64,000 bases of DNA from CAWCGU01 sp963838095 (GTDB lineage Bacteria > Actinomycetota > Thermoleophilia > Solirubrobacterales > 70-9), in NCBI GenBank assembly GCA_963838095.1, contig CAWIPO010000007.1:1-64000 (forward strand). The letters are read 5' to 3'. Below are positions 26,315-35,015 of this stretch, one piece after another (position 1 is the first letter of the stretch; each line of letters begins with the position of its first letter). Under the pieces are notes generated by a model. The model saw only the letters and a program-made list of their open reading frames with translations. It was not told where the DNA came from and made no database searches. The translations under genes and the position numbers were made by a program.

Positions 26315-26782
26315 ATGTACAGGTTCAGCCGCTCGATTTACCGCGAACTTGCACCCCGGGTGATCGAAGACCCGGAAGAGGTCACCGGTTGCGCCAGCAA
26401 GCAGGTGCTGCTGGATGCCTGCGAGAGCACGATGTACCGGCTCGCAACCGACCGTCGCTACTTCGCTCGTCCGACGCGGTCGCTGTTCACACAGGTCCGC
26501 TCGCGTTTCTCGATGTGCGACCAGTTGCTGGTCTACACCGTGATCGAGCGCAACGTGAACCTCGCAATCGAGCACCTGGAGCAGCTTCCCGCCGATGGCT
26601 CGCTCGGTGGGGTGCCGCCGGAGTGCCAGGCGCACACCCGTCGGGGCACGCCCTGCCAGCGCCAGCCGCTGCCGGGTCGCGACTACTGCCCCTCGCACAA
26701 GCATCTCGAGGAGGTCTTCGAGGCGGTCGAGGACATCGATCTTAATCGCGGCGCAGCCGAGGGGATAGGCGCCGCGGCCTAG
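26315..26782 (+). CDS. Uncharacterised protein with C-terminal zinc knuckle
   Basis: A textbook ribosome-binding site (AAGGAGGT at 26298-26305) fixes ATG 26315. The 155-residue protein has a helical N-terminal part (FSRSIYRELAPRVIEDPEEV, CASKQVLLDACESTMYRL, DQLLVYTVIERNVNLAIEHLEQL) and a Cys/His cluster, CQAHTRRGTPCQRQPLPGRDYCPSHKH. That Cx7-8C...C..H pattern is a small zinc knuckle found in many uncharacterised proteins. An acidic helix (LEEVFEAVEDIDL) closes the chain. The strong promoter, palindrome, leader and terminator-like hairpin around it suggest a well-expressed, regulated single gene. Function unknown. Confidence 0.8.
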   Translation: MYRFSRSIYRELAPRVIEDPEEVTGCASKQVLLDACESTMYRLATDRRYFARPTRSLFTQVRSRFSMCDQLLVYTVIERNVNLAIEHLEQLPADGSLGGVPPECQAHTRRGTPCQRQPLPGRDYCPSHKHLEEVFEAVEDIDLNRGAAEGIGAAA

Positions 26783-26814
26783 CGAGTCACGGCAAACGCA
26801 AACGATGGGGAGCA

Positions 26815-26846
26815 GGGCCCGGTCACCGAGGGGGGTGGCCGGGCCC
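26815..26846. terminator. Strong stem-loop after the zinc-knuckle gene
   Basis: GGGCCCGG-TCACC pairs with GGTGG-CCGGGCCC to form a 13-bp stem (one G-U pair) around the hexaloop GAGGGG, 33 bp past the stop at 26782. No T-run follows, as is usual in GC-rich actinobacterial terminators. It also insulates the hyuA gene that starts at 26893. Confidence 0.6.
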
Positions 26847-26892
26847 GCCGCGCTGAAGGGGGCGGACGCGAGAAATCGGGAAGACTCACCGC

Positions 26893-28869
26893 ATGCTGCT
26901 GGGCGTCGACGTCGGCGGGACCTTTACCGACGCCGTGCTGTACGACGGCACCCGGATCCATACGGCAAAGGTTGCGTCCACTCCTGACGACCAATCCCGG
27001 GGGGTGATCGATGCCACCCTCTCGGTGCTCGAGGGCGCTGGGTCCACCCCGCGCGACGTCAAGACCTTCGCCCACGGGATGACTGTCGGCACGAACGCGC
27101 TGCTCGAAGAGCGTGGCGCCCGCACCGCGCTGCTCGCGACCGAGGGCTTCACCGACCTGCTCGAGATCGGGCGCCAGAACCGTCCCCGGCTCTACCACCT
27201 GTGCGCGCCGAAGCCGGCGCCGCTGGCGCCGCCGGAGCTCTCATTCGGCGTGTCTGAGCGGATTGCACCCGGCGGCGTCGTGAAGGCGCTCGAGGCCGAA
27301 TCGGTCGACGAGGCCGTTCGGGCGGTCGTCGAGTCGGGAGCCGAGTCGGTGGCGATCTGCCTGCTGTTCTCGTATCTGGAGCCTGCCCACGAGGCCCGGC
27401 TCGCCGGGGCGCTTCGCGAGCGCCTGCCGGAAGTGCACGTCTCGGCCTCGCACGAGGTGCTTGCTGAGTTCCGCGAGTACGAGCGCTGCTCGACCACCGT
27501 CGTTGACGCGTACCTCTCCCCCCTCCTCGACCGATATCTGTCCCACCTCGCCCAGCGCTGCAGCGAGCAGGAGCTTCCGGAACCGGTGATCATGCGCTCC
27601 TCCGGCGGCGTCGCACCGCTGTCGGAGGCGGCGCGCTCGGGGGCCTGGAGCGTGCTCTCGGGCCCCGCGGGCGGCGCGGTCGCCGCCGCGCTGCTGGCAC
27701 GGGTCTCGGGCGACGGCAACGCCGTCGGGCTCGACATGGGCGGCACTTCCTGCGACGTGTGCGTGGTCGAGAACGGCGAGGTCCGGCGCACCGACTCGCG
27801 CACGGTCGGCGGCAGGGTGCTGCAGCTGCCGATGGTCGACGTGCACACCGTCGGCGCCGGCGGCGGCTCCGTGGCTTGGCGCGACGAGGGCGGGGCGCTG
27901 CGGGTCGGCCCGCGCTCGGCGGGGGCGGAGCCGGGGCCGGCGTGCTACGGCCACGGCGGGGTGGAGCCGACCGTGACCGACGCCAACCTGCTGCTCGGCT
28001 ACCTGCCGGCCGACGCCGGCCTCGCCGGGGGTATGCCCCTCGATGTCGAGCAGGCACGCGCCGCCGTAGTGGGGCTCGGCGACCGCCTCGGGCTGGATGA
28101 GCTTGCGTGCGCGGAGGGCATCGTCCGGGTCGCCAACCAGGAGATGACCAGGGCGCTGCGGGTTATGACCGTTGAGCGCGGAGTCGACCCGCGCCCGTTT
28201 GCGCTGCTGCCGTTCGGCGGCGCCGGCCCCATGCACGCCGCCGCACTCGCCGGCGAGCTGGGCATGGACCGGATCCTGTGCCCGCGGGCAAGCGGGGTGC
28301 TGTCCGCGCTCGGCCTTGCGAGCACCGAGCGACGCCGCGACGCGGCCCGGACGGTGTTGCTCGCCGCCGAGGAGCTGACGCGGGAGCGGATCGCCGCCGA
28401 GGTGGAGGCGCTGCGGGCATCGATCGCCGCCGGGATCGAGGAGGCGGAATTGACCGTGCGCTACGAGCTCCGCTACCGCGGCCAGGCCTTCGAGCTGCCG
28501 GTGGCCGGCTCGCCCGAGCCGGAGCCGGCGGAGCTCTCGGAGCGCTTCGCCACCGAGCACGAGCGCCGCTACGGCTATCGCGACCCCGGCGCACCCGTCG
28601 ACCTGGTCACGATCCGGATCGCGCTGACGATTCCCGGCCCCCGGCTGGAGCCGGCCGCGGCCGGCGGGGGCGAGATCACCGAGTCGAGGCGGAACGCCCG
28701 CTTCGACGGCGAGTGGACGGCGGCAGCCGTGGTCCGCGGCGAGCCCGTGGCCGGGTACGAAGCTCGCGGCCCGTGCATCTTCGAGCTCCCCGAGGCGACG
28801 CTGGTGCTGCCGCCGGGATGGGGGGCGCGGGTGGACGCGGGCGGCACGATCGACGCGAGGCGAGCGTGA
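26893..28869 (+). CDS. hyuA: Hydantoinase A / 5-oxoprolinase-type ATP-dependent amidohydrolase, subunit A
   Basis: The 658-residue product is the HyuA subunit of N-methylhydantoinase/5-oxoprolinase/acetone-carboxylase-like enzymes, which open lactam rings or activate substrates with ATP. ASKHA-type nucleotide motifs are visible: GVDVGGTFTDAVL at the start, GMTVGTNALLEERGA, the second phosphate loop VGLDMGGTSCDVCVV near residue 280, and LLPFGGAGPMHAAALAGELG near residue 440. The C-terminal domain (YELRYRGQAFELPV) is typical. Its TGA overlaps the ATG of hyuB, so the two subunits are co-translated. The exact substrate is open. Confidence 0.9.
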   Translation: MLLGVDVGGTFTDAVLYDGTRIHTAKVASTPDDQSRGVIDATLSVLEGAGSTPRDVKTFAHGMTVGTNALLEERGARTALLATEGFTDLLEIGRQNRPRLYHLCAPKPAPLAPPELSFGVSERIAPGGVVKALEAESVDEAVRAVVESGAESVAICLLFSYLEPAHEARLAGALRERLPEVHVSASHEVLAEFREYERCSTTVVDAYLSPLLDRYLSHLAQRCSEQELPEPVIMRSSGGVAPLSEAARSGAWSVLSGPAGGAVAAALLARVSGDGNAVGLDMGGTSCDVCVVENGEVRRTDSRTVGGRVLQLPMVDVHTVGAGGGSVAWRDEGGALRVGPRSAGAEPGPACYGHGGVEPTVTDANLLLGYLPADAGLAGGMPLDVEQARAAVVGLGDRLGLDELACAEGIVRVANQEMTRALRVMTVERGVDPRPFALLPFGGAGPMHAAALAGELGMDRILCPRASGVLSALGLASTERRRDAARTVLLAAEELTRERIAAEVEALRASIAAGIEEAELTVRYELRYRGQAFELPVAGSPEPEPAELSERFATEHERRYGYRDPGAPVDLVTIRIALTIPGPRLEPAAAGGGEITESRRNARFDGEWTAAAVVRGEPVAGYEARGPCIFELPEATLVLPPGWGARVDAGGTIDARRA

Positions 28870-30383
28870 TGGCATCGAGCGCCGGGGCATCGCGGCTCGA
28901 TCCGGTGACTCTCCAGGTCTTGATCGGGGGCCTGCGGGCGGCGAGCGAGGAGATGGGCGCGGTACTGATCCGCTCGGCACACTCGGCGAACATCAAGGAG
29001 CGCCGCGACTGCTCGACGGCGCTGTTCAACTCCGAGGCCGAGCTGGTGATGCAGGCAGAGCACATACCGGTCCACCTGGGCTCGATGCCCCATGCCGTGC
29101 GCGCCGTGGTCGATCGGGAGCAGCGGCCCGGTGAGAGCTGGATCCTCAACGATCCCTTCCGCGGCGGCACCCACCTCCCTGACATCACCCTGATCACCCC
29201 GATCTTCGATCGCGACGAGCTGCTCGGCTTCGCCGCCAGCCGCGCCCACCACGCCGACATCGGCGGCCCGACCCCCGGAGGGATGCCCGCCGACTCCGTG
29301 CGCCTGGAGGACGAGGGCGTCGTGATCGCGCCCACGCGTGCCTCCGACGACGCGCTCAGGGCGCTCGCGCGGCAGATGCGAAACCCCGATCAGCGCCTGG
29401 CCGACCTGCGCGCCCAGCGGGCGGCGAACCTGGTCGGCGAGCGCCGGCTGGTGGAGTTGGGCGAGCGCCACGGCCCGGAGCTGCTGCGCGAGGGAATGTC
29501 CGAGATCCTCGACTACGCCGAACGGCGTACGCGGGCGGCGCTCGCCAGGCTCCCGGACGGCACCTACCAGGCGAGCGACGTGCTCGAGGGAGACTCGGAG
29601 ATCACGCTGCGCTGCGCGGCGACGCTGGAAGGGGAGGACCTCGTGCTCGACTTCTCCGGCAGCGCCGACCAGGTCCACGGCAACCTCAACTGCCCTCTCG
29701 CCGTCACCGAGTCGGCCGCCGTCTTCGCCGTCCGCGTGCTGGTCGACCCGGACGCGCCACCGTGCGCGGGCGCGCACCGCCCGATCGAGGTCCGGGCCCC
29801 GCTGGGCAGCCTGCTGAACGCACGCCCGGGCGCCGCGGTGGTCGCCGGCAACGTCGAGACGTCCAGCCGTGTCGCCGACCTGGTGATCTCGGCACTCGCG
29901 GGGGCCACAGAGGCTCCGGCGCAGGGTCAGGGAACGATGAACAACCTCACGCTCGCCGCCGAGGGATTCACCTACTACGAGACGGTCGGCGGTGGGCAGG
30001 GCGCGTGCCCGGACGCGGACGGCCCCAGCGCCATCCACGTGGCGATGTCGAACACGCTCAACACCCCGGTCGAGGCGCTCGAGACCGAGTTCCCACTGCG
30101 AGTGCGGGAGCTGTCGGTGCGGCGCGGCTCGGGAGGCGGCGGAGCCCGGCGCGGCGGCGACGGGATCGTGCGTGAGATCGAGGCGCTGGAGCCGATGGCG
30201 TTCTCGCTGATCACCGAGCGCCGCAGCCAGCCACCGCGCGGCCGCGACGGCGGCGAGGACGGCGCGACGGGGCGAAACCTCCTGAACGGCGACGATCTGC
30301 CGTCAAAATGCATGGGGGAGCTGCAAGCCGGCGATCGCCTGCGGATCGAGACGCCGGGCGGAGGCGGACACGGCGCGGCGTGA
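28869..30383 (+). CDS. hyuB: Hydantoinase B / 5-oxoprolinase-type subunit B
   Basis: The HyuB subunit (504 residues) forms the metal-containing catalytic half of the complex with HyuA. Family motifs are LIRSAHSANIKERRDCSTALF, SWILNDPFRGGTHLPDITLI, SRAHHADIGGPTPGGMPADS, VAGNVETSSRVADLV and YYETVGGGQGACPDADG. The end (RIETPGGGGHG) is the standard family terminus. The ATG at 28869 shares a base with the hyuA stop (TGATG), which decides the start although the frame is open upstream. Confidence 0.9.
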   Translation: MASSAGASRLDPVTLQVLIGGLRAASEEMGAVLIRSAHSANIKERRDCSTALFNSEAELVMQAEHIPVHLGSMPHAVRAVVDREQRPGESWILNDPFRGGTHLPDITLITPIFDRDELLGFAASRAHHADIGGPTPGGMPADSVRLEDEGVVIAPTRASDDALRALARQMRNPDQRLADLRAQRAANLVGERRLVELGERHGPELLREGMSEILDYAERRTRAALARLPDGTYQASDVLEGDSEITLRCAATLEGEDLVLDFSGSADQVHGNLNCPLAVTESAAVFAVRVLVDPDAPPCAGAHRPIEVRAPLGSLLNARPGAAVVAGNVETSSRVADLVISALAGATEAPAQGQGTMNNLTLAAEGFTYYETVGGGQGACPDADGPSAIHVAMSNTLNTPVEALETEFPLRVRELSVRRGSGGGGARRGGDGIVREIEALEPMAFSLITERRSQPPRGRDGGEDGATGRNLLNGDDLPSKCMGELQAGDRLRIETPGGGGHGAA

Positions 30384-30450
30384 ACCAGGCGCGATACCCG
30401 CCTTGGGTTCCTGAATCTTCACCCCCGGATTTGGGACAACGCCTACAAAT

Positions 30451-30479
30451 TTGGAATTCGGGCACACACCGTCTACAAT
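30451..30479 (+). promoter_or_regulatory. Sigma70-type promoter for the DUF1802 gene
   Basis: TTGGAA at 30451, 17 bases, TACAAT at 30474 is a near-consensus promoter in the 190-bp gap after hyuB. A second TACAAA sits at 30444. Transcription from about 30486 would give a leader of ~88 bases containing a small stem (AGGGCG-loop-CGCCCT at 30513-30531). No clear Shine-Dalgarno precedes the ATG at 30574. Confidence 0.6.
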
Positions 30480-30573
30480 CCGCGACTCCGTAAGGGCTCA
30501 AACGCCTCCGTAGGGCGGCAAACACGCCCTGCAACCCCCCAGCCCCCCGTAAGCGACTCGAAAGCCAATACCT

Positions 30574-31203
30574 ATGCCTATCGCGTTCAAGGAATGGGCC
30601 GTCACAGTGCGCGCGCTGTCTGAAGGTGAGCAGCTGCTCACCCTGCGCAAGGGCGGCATCAGCGAGGACAACAAGCACTTCGAGCTCGAGCACGAGCGCT
30701 TTTTCCTCTACCCGACCTTCGACCACCAGCGAAACGACCTCGTGCGTGAATCGCACCACCCCGAGCTGCGGCGCGCCCTCGAGGAGGGCGTGTGGCCCGA
30801 CGAGGAGCCGCCGCCGAGGGCACTGCTCCGCGACGGCGGGATCGCGCAGCCCGACCGGGTAAGGATCCGTGCCTGGGCCGAGGTCGCCGACCACTTCGAG
30901 ACCGACGACCCGCAGATCGTCCACGGCCTCTCGCCCTTCCACGTCTGGACCCAGGACTACGCAGCCAAGCGCCTGCGCTGGAAGCCTCGCCACCCGCTGC
31001 ACGTGCTCGTGCTGCGCGTGCACAGGATTCCGCGCCCGGTGACGGTGCGCGTCCGCGACGAGTACCACGGCTGCCGAAGCTGGGTCGAGATCGACCGCGA
31101 GCTGCCCTTCGAGGGCACGCCGGTGATGGCGGAGGAGGAGTTCGTCCGCGCCGCGGCCGAGATCCGCACCGCCGTCGCCCAGGCCGAGCCGGTCCCCGCC
31201 TGA
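30574..31203 (+). CDS. DUF1802 family protein
   Basis: A 209-residue member of DUF1802: FKEWAVTVRALSEGEQLLTLRKGGI near the N-terminus, FELEHERFFLYPTFDHQRNDLV, and a C-terminal strand-rich part (HVLVLRVHRIPRPVTVRVRDEYHGCRSWVEI). The family is widespread in bacteria and has no assigned function. Gene order (DUF1802 followed at once by the DUF1152 gene) suggests an operon, with the stop overlapping the probable non-ATG start of the next gene. Confidence 0.8.
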   Translation: MPIAFKEWAVTVRALSEGEQLLTLRKGGISEDNKHFELEHERFFLYPTFDHQRNDLVRESHHPELRRALEEGVWPDEEPPPRALLRDGGIAQPDRVRIRAWAEVADHFETDDPQIVHGLSPFHVWTQDYAAKRLRWKPRHPLHVLVLRVHRIPRPVTVRVRDEYHGCRSWVEIDRELPFEGTPVMAEEEFVRAAAEIRTAVAQAEPVPA

Positions 31204-32154
31204 AGCCGGCAGCTGAGCTGATCGCAAGCGCCCGGCGGGCGCTCGTGCTCGGGATCGGCGGGGGCGGCGACGTGGTCGGCGCGCTCGCGGTCGGCCGCTA
31301 TTGCGAGTCGCTCGGGTACCCCGTTCGAGCTCGGCGGGGTCGCCTGGGAGCGCTTCGCCGTCGATCCGTACCCGGGACCGCGGCCGATCGAGCAGATTCG
31401 AGGCGGTCGGCGGCTGGCCGAAGCCGCCGTGCTCGCCGATTCGGCGACGGGCACCGAGGATGGATTGACGTTCAGCGAAGCGAGGATGTCTGGGTTCTTC
31501 GGTCGGCCGACGGTTCTTCTGGACGTCACCCAGGGTGCAGCAGCGCTGGCCGACGGTATCGTCGCCGCGGCCGGCGAATTGGACTGCGACCTCGTCGTGT
31601 ACGTCGACGTCGGCGGGGACGTCCTCGCCCACGGGCACGAGCCCGAGCTGGCGAGCCCGCTGTGCGACGCGATCCTCCTCGCCGCCGCCGTTCGGGCTTC
31701 TGAGGAGGTGCCCGCCCTCGGCGCCGTGTTCGGTCCCGGCTGCGACGGCGAGCTGACCCAGACCGAGGTGCTGGAGCGAATCGCGGGGCTGGCACGCGAC
31801 GGGGGCTGGCTGGGAGCCTGGGCGCTCACGGGGGAGATCGCGGACGAGCTGCAGCTCGCGGCCGAGGTCGTGCCCACCGAAGCCAGCCTGCAGGCGGCCC
31901 GCTGCGCGCAGGGGGAGAGCGGGCGCGCGCCGATCCGCGACGGGCGCAGGCACGTGGACCTGGGCCCGATCGGCGCGCTGACCTTCTTCTTCGACCCCCT
32001 GATCGCGGTTGACGGTGAGGCGCCGCTGGCCAAGGTGGTCGCGGACGCACCGGATCTGGACAGCGCCCGGGATCTACTTGATGGCCTCGGGGTGCGCAGC
32101 GAGCTGGACTATGAGCGGCGGAGGTACTCGACCAGCGCGCCGAGGGACGACTAG
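31200..32154 (+). CDS. DUF1152 family protein, one apparent frameshift
   Basis: The N-terminal segment (LIASARRALVLGIGGGGDVVGALAVGRYCESLGYP) has the glycine-rich loop of DUF1152 and is read in one frame. From about 31322 it continues in another (FELGGVAWERFAVDPYPGPRP, LVVYVDVGGDVLAHG, LGAVFGPGCDGELTQTEVLERI). Removing one C from the CCCC run at 31319-31322 joins both parts into 317 residues. The start is uncertain: no ATG or GTG lies before the glycine loop, and a CTG overlapping the DUF1802 TGA is the likeliest. The last residues (PRDD) and the TAG lie inside a composite repeat element. Function unknown. Confidence 0.7.
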
Positions 32155-32217
32155 CACCGAGAGGGGCAGATCCGCAGCGTTTGCGAGTTATTGCCGGTAT
32201 GCGGCAATAAGTCGCAA
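32143..32217 (+). repeat. Composite palindromic element, copy 1
   Basis: Head AGGGACGACTAGCACCGAGA followed by GGGGCAGATCCGCAGCG, then a 37-base hairpin at 32181-32217: arms TTGCGAGTTATTGCCG and CGGCAATAAGTCGCAA (one G-G mismatch) around the loop GTATG. The head contributes the last codons and TAG stop of the DUF1152 gene, and the hairpin lies in the leader of the acylase gene. The hairpin differs from copy 3 (59752-59788) at only two loop bases. Confidence 0.85.
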
Positions 32218-32247
32218 GGGCCGGTATGTTCCGTGCGCAGGGGCACC

Positions 32248-34995
32248 ATGGGGCACAACGGAGACAAGCGGCGGCGAATTCCCCTTCTCTCGGTGCTTGC
32301 CGTTGCGACCCTCGCCGCGCTCCCGACCGCCGCTGCAGCCGCCCCGACCCCCTACGCCTATGGCGAGAACGACGCCGGCGGCTTCCGCAACGTCCTTCCT
32401 CCCGGCCAGGGCCAGAACGTGAACGCGTTTGACTCGGCGGGGTTCCTCTCCTCGGGCGCGCGTCCTCCCCACGACCAGGACCAGCTCGACATGTACGAGG
32501 ACCTGGTGTACGAAGTGCCGGGGCTACAGGCGTCCCAGCTCGGCGACTTCTTCAAGGACGCGAGCTTCGGCGTTCCGGCGGCCGAGGTGGAGCGCACCTA
32601 CAGCCCCAGAGCCGACGTGACGATCGTCCGCGACGAGTTCGGCGTCCCGCACATCTACGGCCAGGATCGAAACGGCGCCATGTTCGGCGCCGGCTACGTG
32701 GCCGCCGAGGACCGGCTCTTCTTCATGGACGTCCTGCGCCACGCAGGCCGCGCCGAGCTCTCATCGTTCGCCGGCGGCGCGAACACCAGCATGGACGAGA
32801 GCGTCTGGGCCGACACCCCTTACAACGAGAGCGACCTCCAGCTCCAGTTCGACCTCGCCGACGAGGTTTACGGCCGGGTCGGGACCCAGCTCCAGAACGA
32901 CTCGCTCCAGTACGTCGCCGGGATCAACCGCTACATCGACGAGGCCAGGCTCGACCCGACGAAGATGCCGGTCGAGTACGCGGCGATCGACCAGCCGCAG
33001 GGACCAGACACGTGGCAGATCACCGACGTGATCTCGACGGCCGCGCTGGTCGCCGGGATCTTCGGCAAGGGGGGAGGGAACGAGGTCGGCTCGGCCCTCG
33101 TCCTGGAGGAGGCGCAGAAGCGCTTCGGGACTCGCGAGGGGCAGCAGGTGTGGGCCGACTTCCGCTCCGCCGAGGATCCCGAGGCACCTTCAACCGTCCG
33201 CGGACGCCGGTTCCCATACCAGACCGTCCCCGAGAACACGCCCGGGTTGGCCCTGCCCGACCCGGGGACCGTGCAGCCGGAGCCTACCGAGGTCGGAGGC
33301 GCCGGCGGGGCCTCGACATCCGACACCGGGGAGACGTCAGGGAGCGGCATCGTCGACGGAATCCTGTCGGGGCTGGCGGCGCTGAACAGCGGCTCGAACG
33401 CCCTGCTCGTTTCCGGGCGCGAATCCGAGAGCGGGACGCCGATCGCTGTGTTTGGCCCGCAGGTCTCCTACTTCGCGCCCCAGATCCTGCTCGAGCAGTC
33501 GATCCACGCCCCGGCCAGCGCCGCGGGTCCCGCGATCGACGCCCGCGGCGCCTCGTTCCCGGGCACGAACGTGGTCGTCCAGCTCGGCCACGGCCGCGAC
33601 TACGCATGGAGCGCGACCTCCTCGGGCCAGGACATCGTCGACACGTTTGCGGTCCCGCTGTGCGAGCCGGGAGGCGGCAGCCCGAGCATGGACTCGATGC
33701 ACTTCCGCTACCAGGGCCGCTGCCAGCCGTTCGAGGTCCTCACACGCACCAACAGCTGGGTGCCGACAGCAGCCGACCAGACCGAACCCGGCTCGCAGAC
33801 GCTGCGCGCCCTGCGGACGCCGGTCGGGATCGTCACCCACCGGGCCGAGATCGGCGGCAAGCCCTACGCCTACACCCGGCTGCGCGTGACCTACTTTCAC
33901 GAGGTCGACTCAGCGATCGGGTTCGCGGCCTTCAACACTCCGGGTCAGATGGACACCCCGCGCGAGTTCTTCGACGCCGCGTGCGACATCGACTACACCT
34001 TCAACTGGTTCTACATCAACGACGAGCAGATCGCGTACTTCAACTCCGGCGCCAACCCGGTCCGCTCGAGGCTCACCGACCCGAACTTCCCGGCGTTCGC
34101 CAAGAAGCGCTTCATCTGGCGCGACTACGAGACCGAGCTTCACTTCGAGGACCGGATCCCGTGCAGCAAGCGCCCCCAGGTGGTCGACCAGAACTACCTC
34201 ACGAGCTGGAACAACAAGCAGGCCCCCGGCTACCGCGCCTCCGACGACCGCTTCAACTGGCAGTCACTCGACCGCGTGCTGCCCCTGAACGACCGCATCG
34301 AGGCCGGGATCCGAGGATCGCGGAAGATGAACCTGACCGAGCTGGTCACGGCGATGGAGGACGCGGGGACGGTCGACCTGCGCGGCGCCTACATCCTCCC
34401 GTGGGTGCTGAAGGTGCTGCGAACCGGGCGGATCGCAGACCAGGACCTGCGCGCCGCGGTGAAGGAGCTGTCGAAATGGATCCGCTCGGGCGCGCACCGG
34501 AGAGATCGCAACGGCGACGGCACCTATGAGAACGCACGCGCGGTGCAGATCATGGACGCCTGGTGGCCCCTGCTGGTCAGGGCGCAGTTCATGCCCACGC
34601 TCGGGAGGGACCTGTTCGACTCGATCGTGCGCATGGTCGGCCTGGTCGACGACCCCGGCGGCGACGACCCGAACCAGGGGTCATCCTTCGACGACGGTTG
34701 GTGGTACGTGCAGAAGGACCTGAGGTCGCTGCTCGGCGAGCCCGTGCGGGGCAAGTACTCGCGCGTCTACTGCGGCGGCGGCAAGCTCCGGCAGTGCCGC
34801 CGGGCGCTGGTCGGCTCGCTCGCGGACGCCCTACAGGTGGACTACGCCGAGCTCTATCCGGCGAGCTGCCCTCAGGGCGACGCGCAGTGGTGCAACGACG
34901 CGGTCGAGCACCGGGCGCTGGGGCTGATCACCCAGCCCTCGATCCACTGGATCAACCGCCCAACGTTCCAGCAGATCGTCGAAATCGGGGAATAG
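32248..34995 (+). CDS. Secreted penicillin-acylase-family (Ntn) amidohydrolase
   Basis: The 915-residue precursor starts at ATG 32248 with a signal peptide (RRRIPLLSVLAVATLAALPTAAAAA). The alpha-chain region carries the family motif VTIVRDEFGVPHIYGQDRNGAMFGAGYVAAEDRLFFMD. The beta-chain nucleophile is the Ser of SGSNALLVSG (residue ~383), exposed by autocatalytic cleavage before it. Further motifs are FGPQVSYFAPQILLEQSIHAP and the Asn-rich NWFYINDEQIAYFNSG. Substrates of family members include penicillins and acyl-homoserine lactones, and the choice cannot be made here. Total length is slightly above the usual 750-850. Confidence 0.88.
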   Translation: MGHNGDKRRRIPLLSVLAVATLAALPTAAAAAPTPYAYGENDAGGFRNVLPPGQGQNVNAFDSAGFLSSGARPPHDQDQLDMYEDLVYEVPGLQASQLGDFFKDASFGVPAAEVERTYSPRADVTIVRDEFGVPHIYGQDRNGAMFGAGYVAAEDRLFFMDVLRHAGRAELSSFAGGANTSMDESVWADTPYNESDLQLQFDLADEVYGRVGTQLQNDSLQYVAGINRYIDEARLDPTKMPVEYAAIDQPQGPDTWQITDVISTAALVAGIFGKGGGNEVGSALVLEEAQKRFGTREGQQVWADFRSAEDPEAPSTVRGRRFPYQTVPENTPGLALPDPGTVQPEPTEVGGAGGASTSDTGETSGSGIVDGILSGLAALNSGSNALLVSGRESESGTPIAVFGPQVSYFAPQILLEQSIHAPASAAGPAIDARGASFPGTNVVVQLGHGRDYAWSATSSGQDIVDTFAVPLCEPGGGSPSMDSMHFRYQGRCQPFEVLTRTNSWVPTAADQTEPGSQTLRALRTPVGIVTHRAEIGGKPYAYTRLRVTYFHEVDSAIGFAAFNTPGQMDTPREFFDAACDIDYTFNWFYINDEQIAYFNSGANPVRSRLTDPNFPAFAKKRFIWRDYETELHFEDRIPCSKRPQVVDQNYLTSWNNKQAPGYRASDDRFNWQSLDRVLPLNDRIEAGIRGSRKMNLTELVTAMEDAGTVDLRGAYILPWVLKVLRTGRIADQDLRAAVKELSKWIRSGAHRRDRNGDGTYENARAVQIMDAWWPLLVRAQFMPTLGRDLFDSIVRMVGLVDDPGGDDPNQGSSFDDGWWYVQKDLRSLLGEPVRGKYSRVYCGGGKLRQCRRALVGSLADALQVDYAELYPASCPQGDAQWCNDAVEHRALGLITQPSIHWINRPTFQQIVEIGE

Positions 34996-35015
34996 CGGCC
35001 ACATAGACTCGCGGG

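Noticed and set aside
26815..26846. Possible fifth member of the composite element family (AGGG and CACCGAGGGGGG words)
   Set aside because: The words fall inside the stem itself, the centre is not TAT, and the structure is well explained as a terminator.
32281..32300. Reverse complement of AAGCACCGAGAG, like the head of the composite element
   Set aside because: It codes for LLSVLA in the signal peptide of the acylase and has no hairpin next to it. Twelve bases by chance is plausible.
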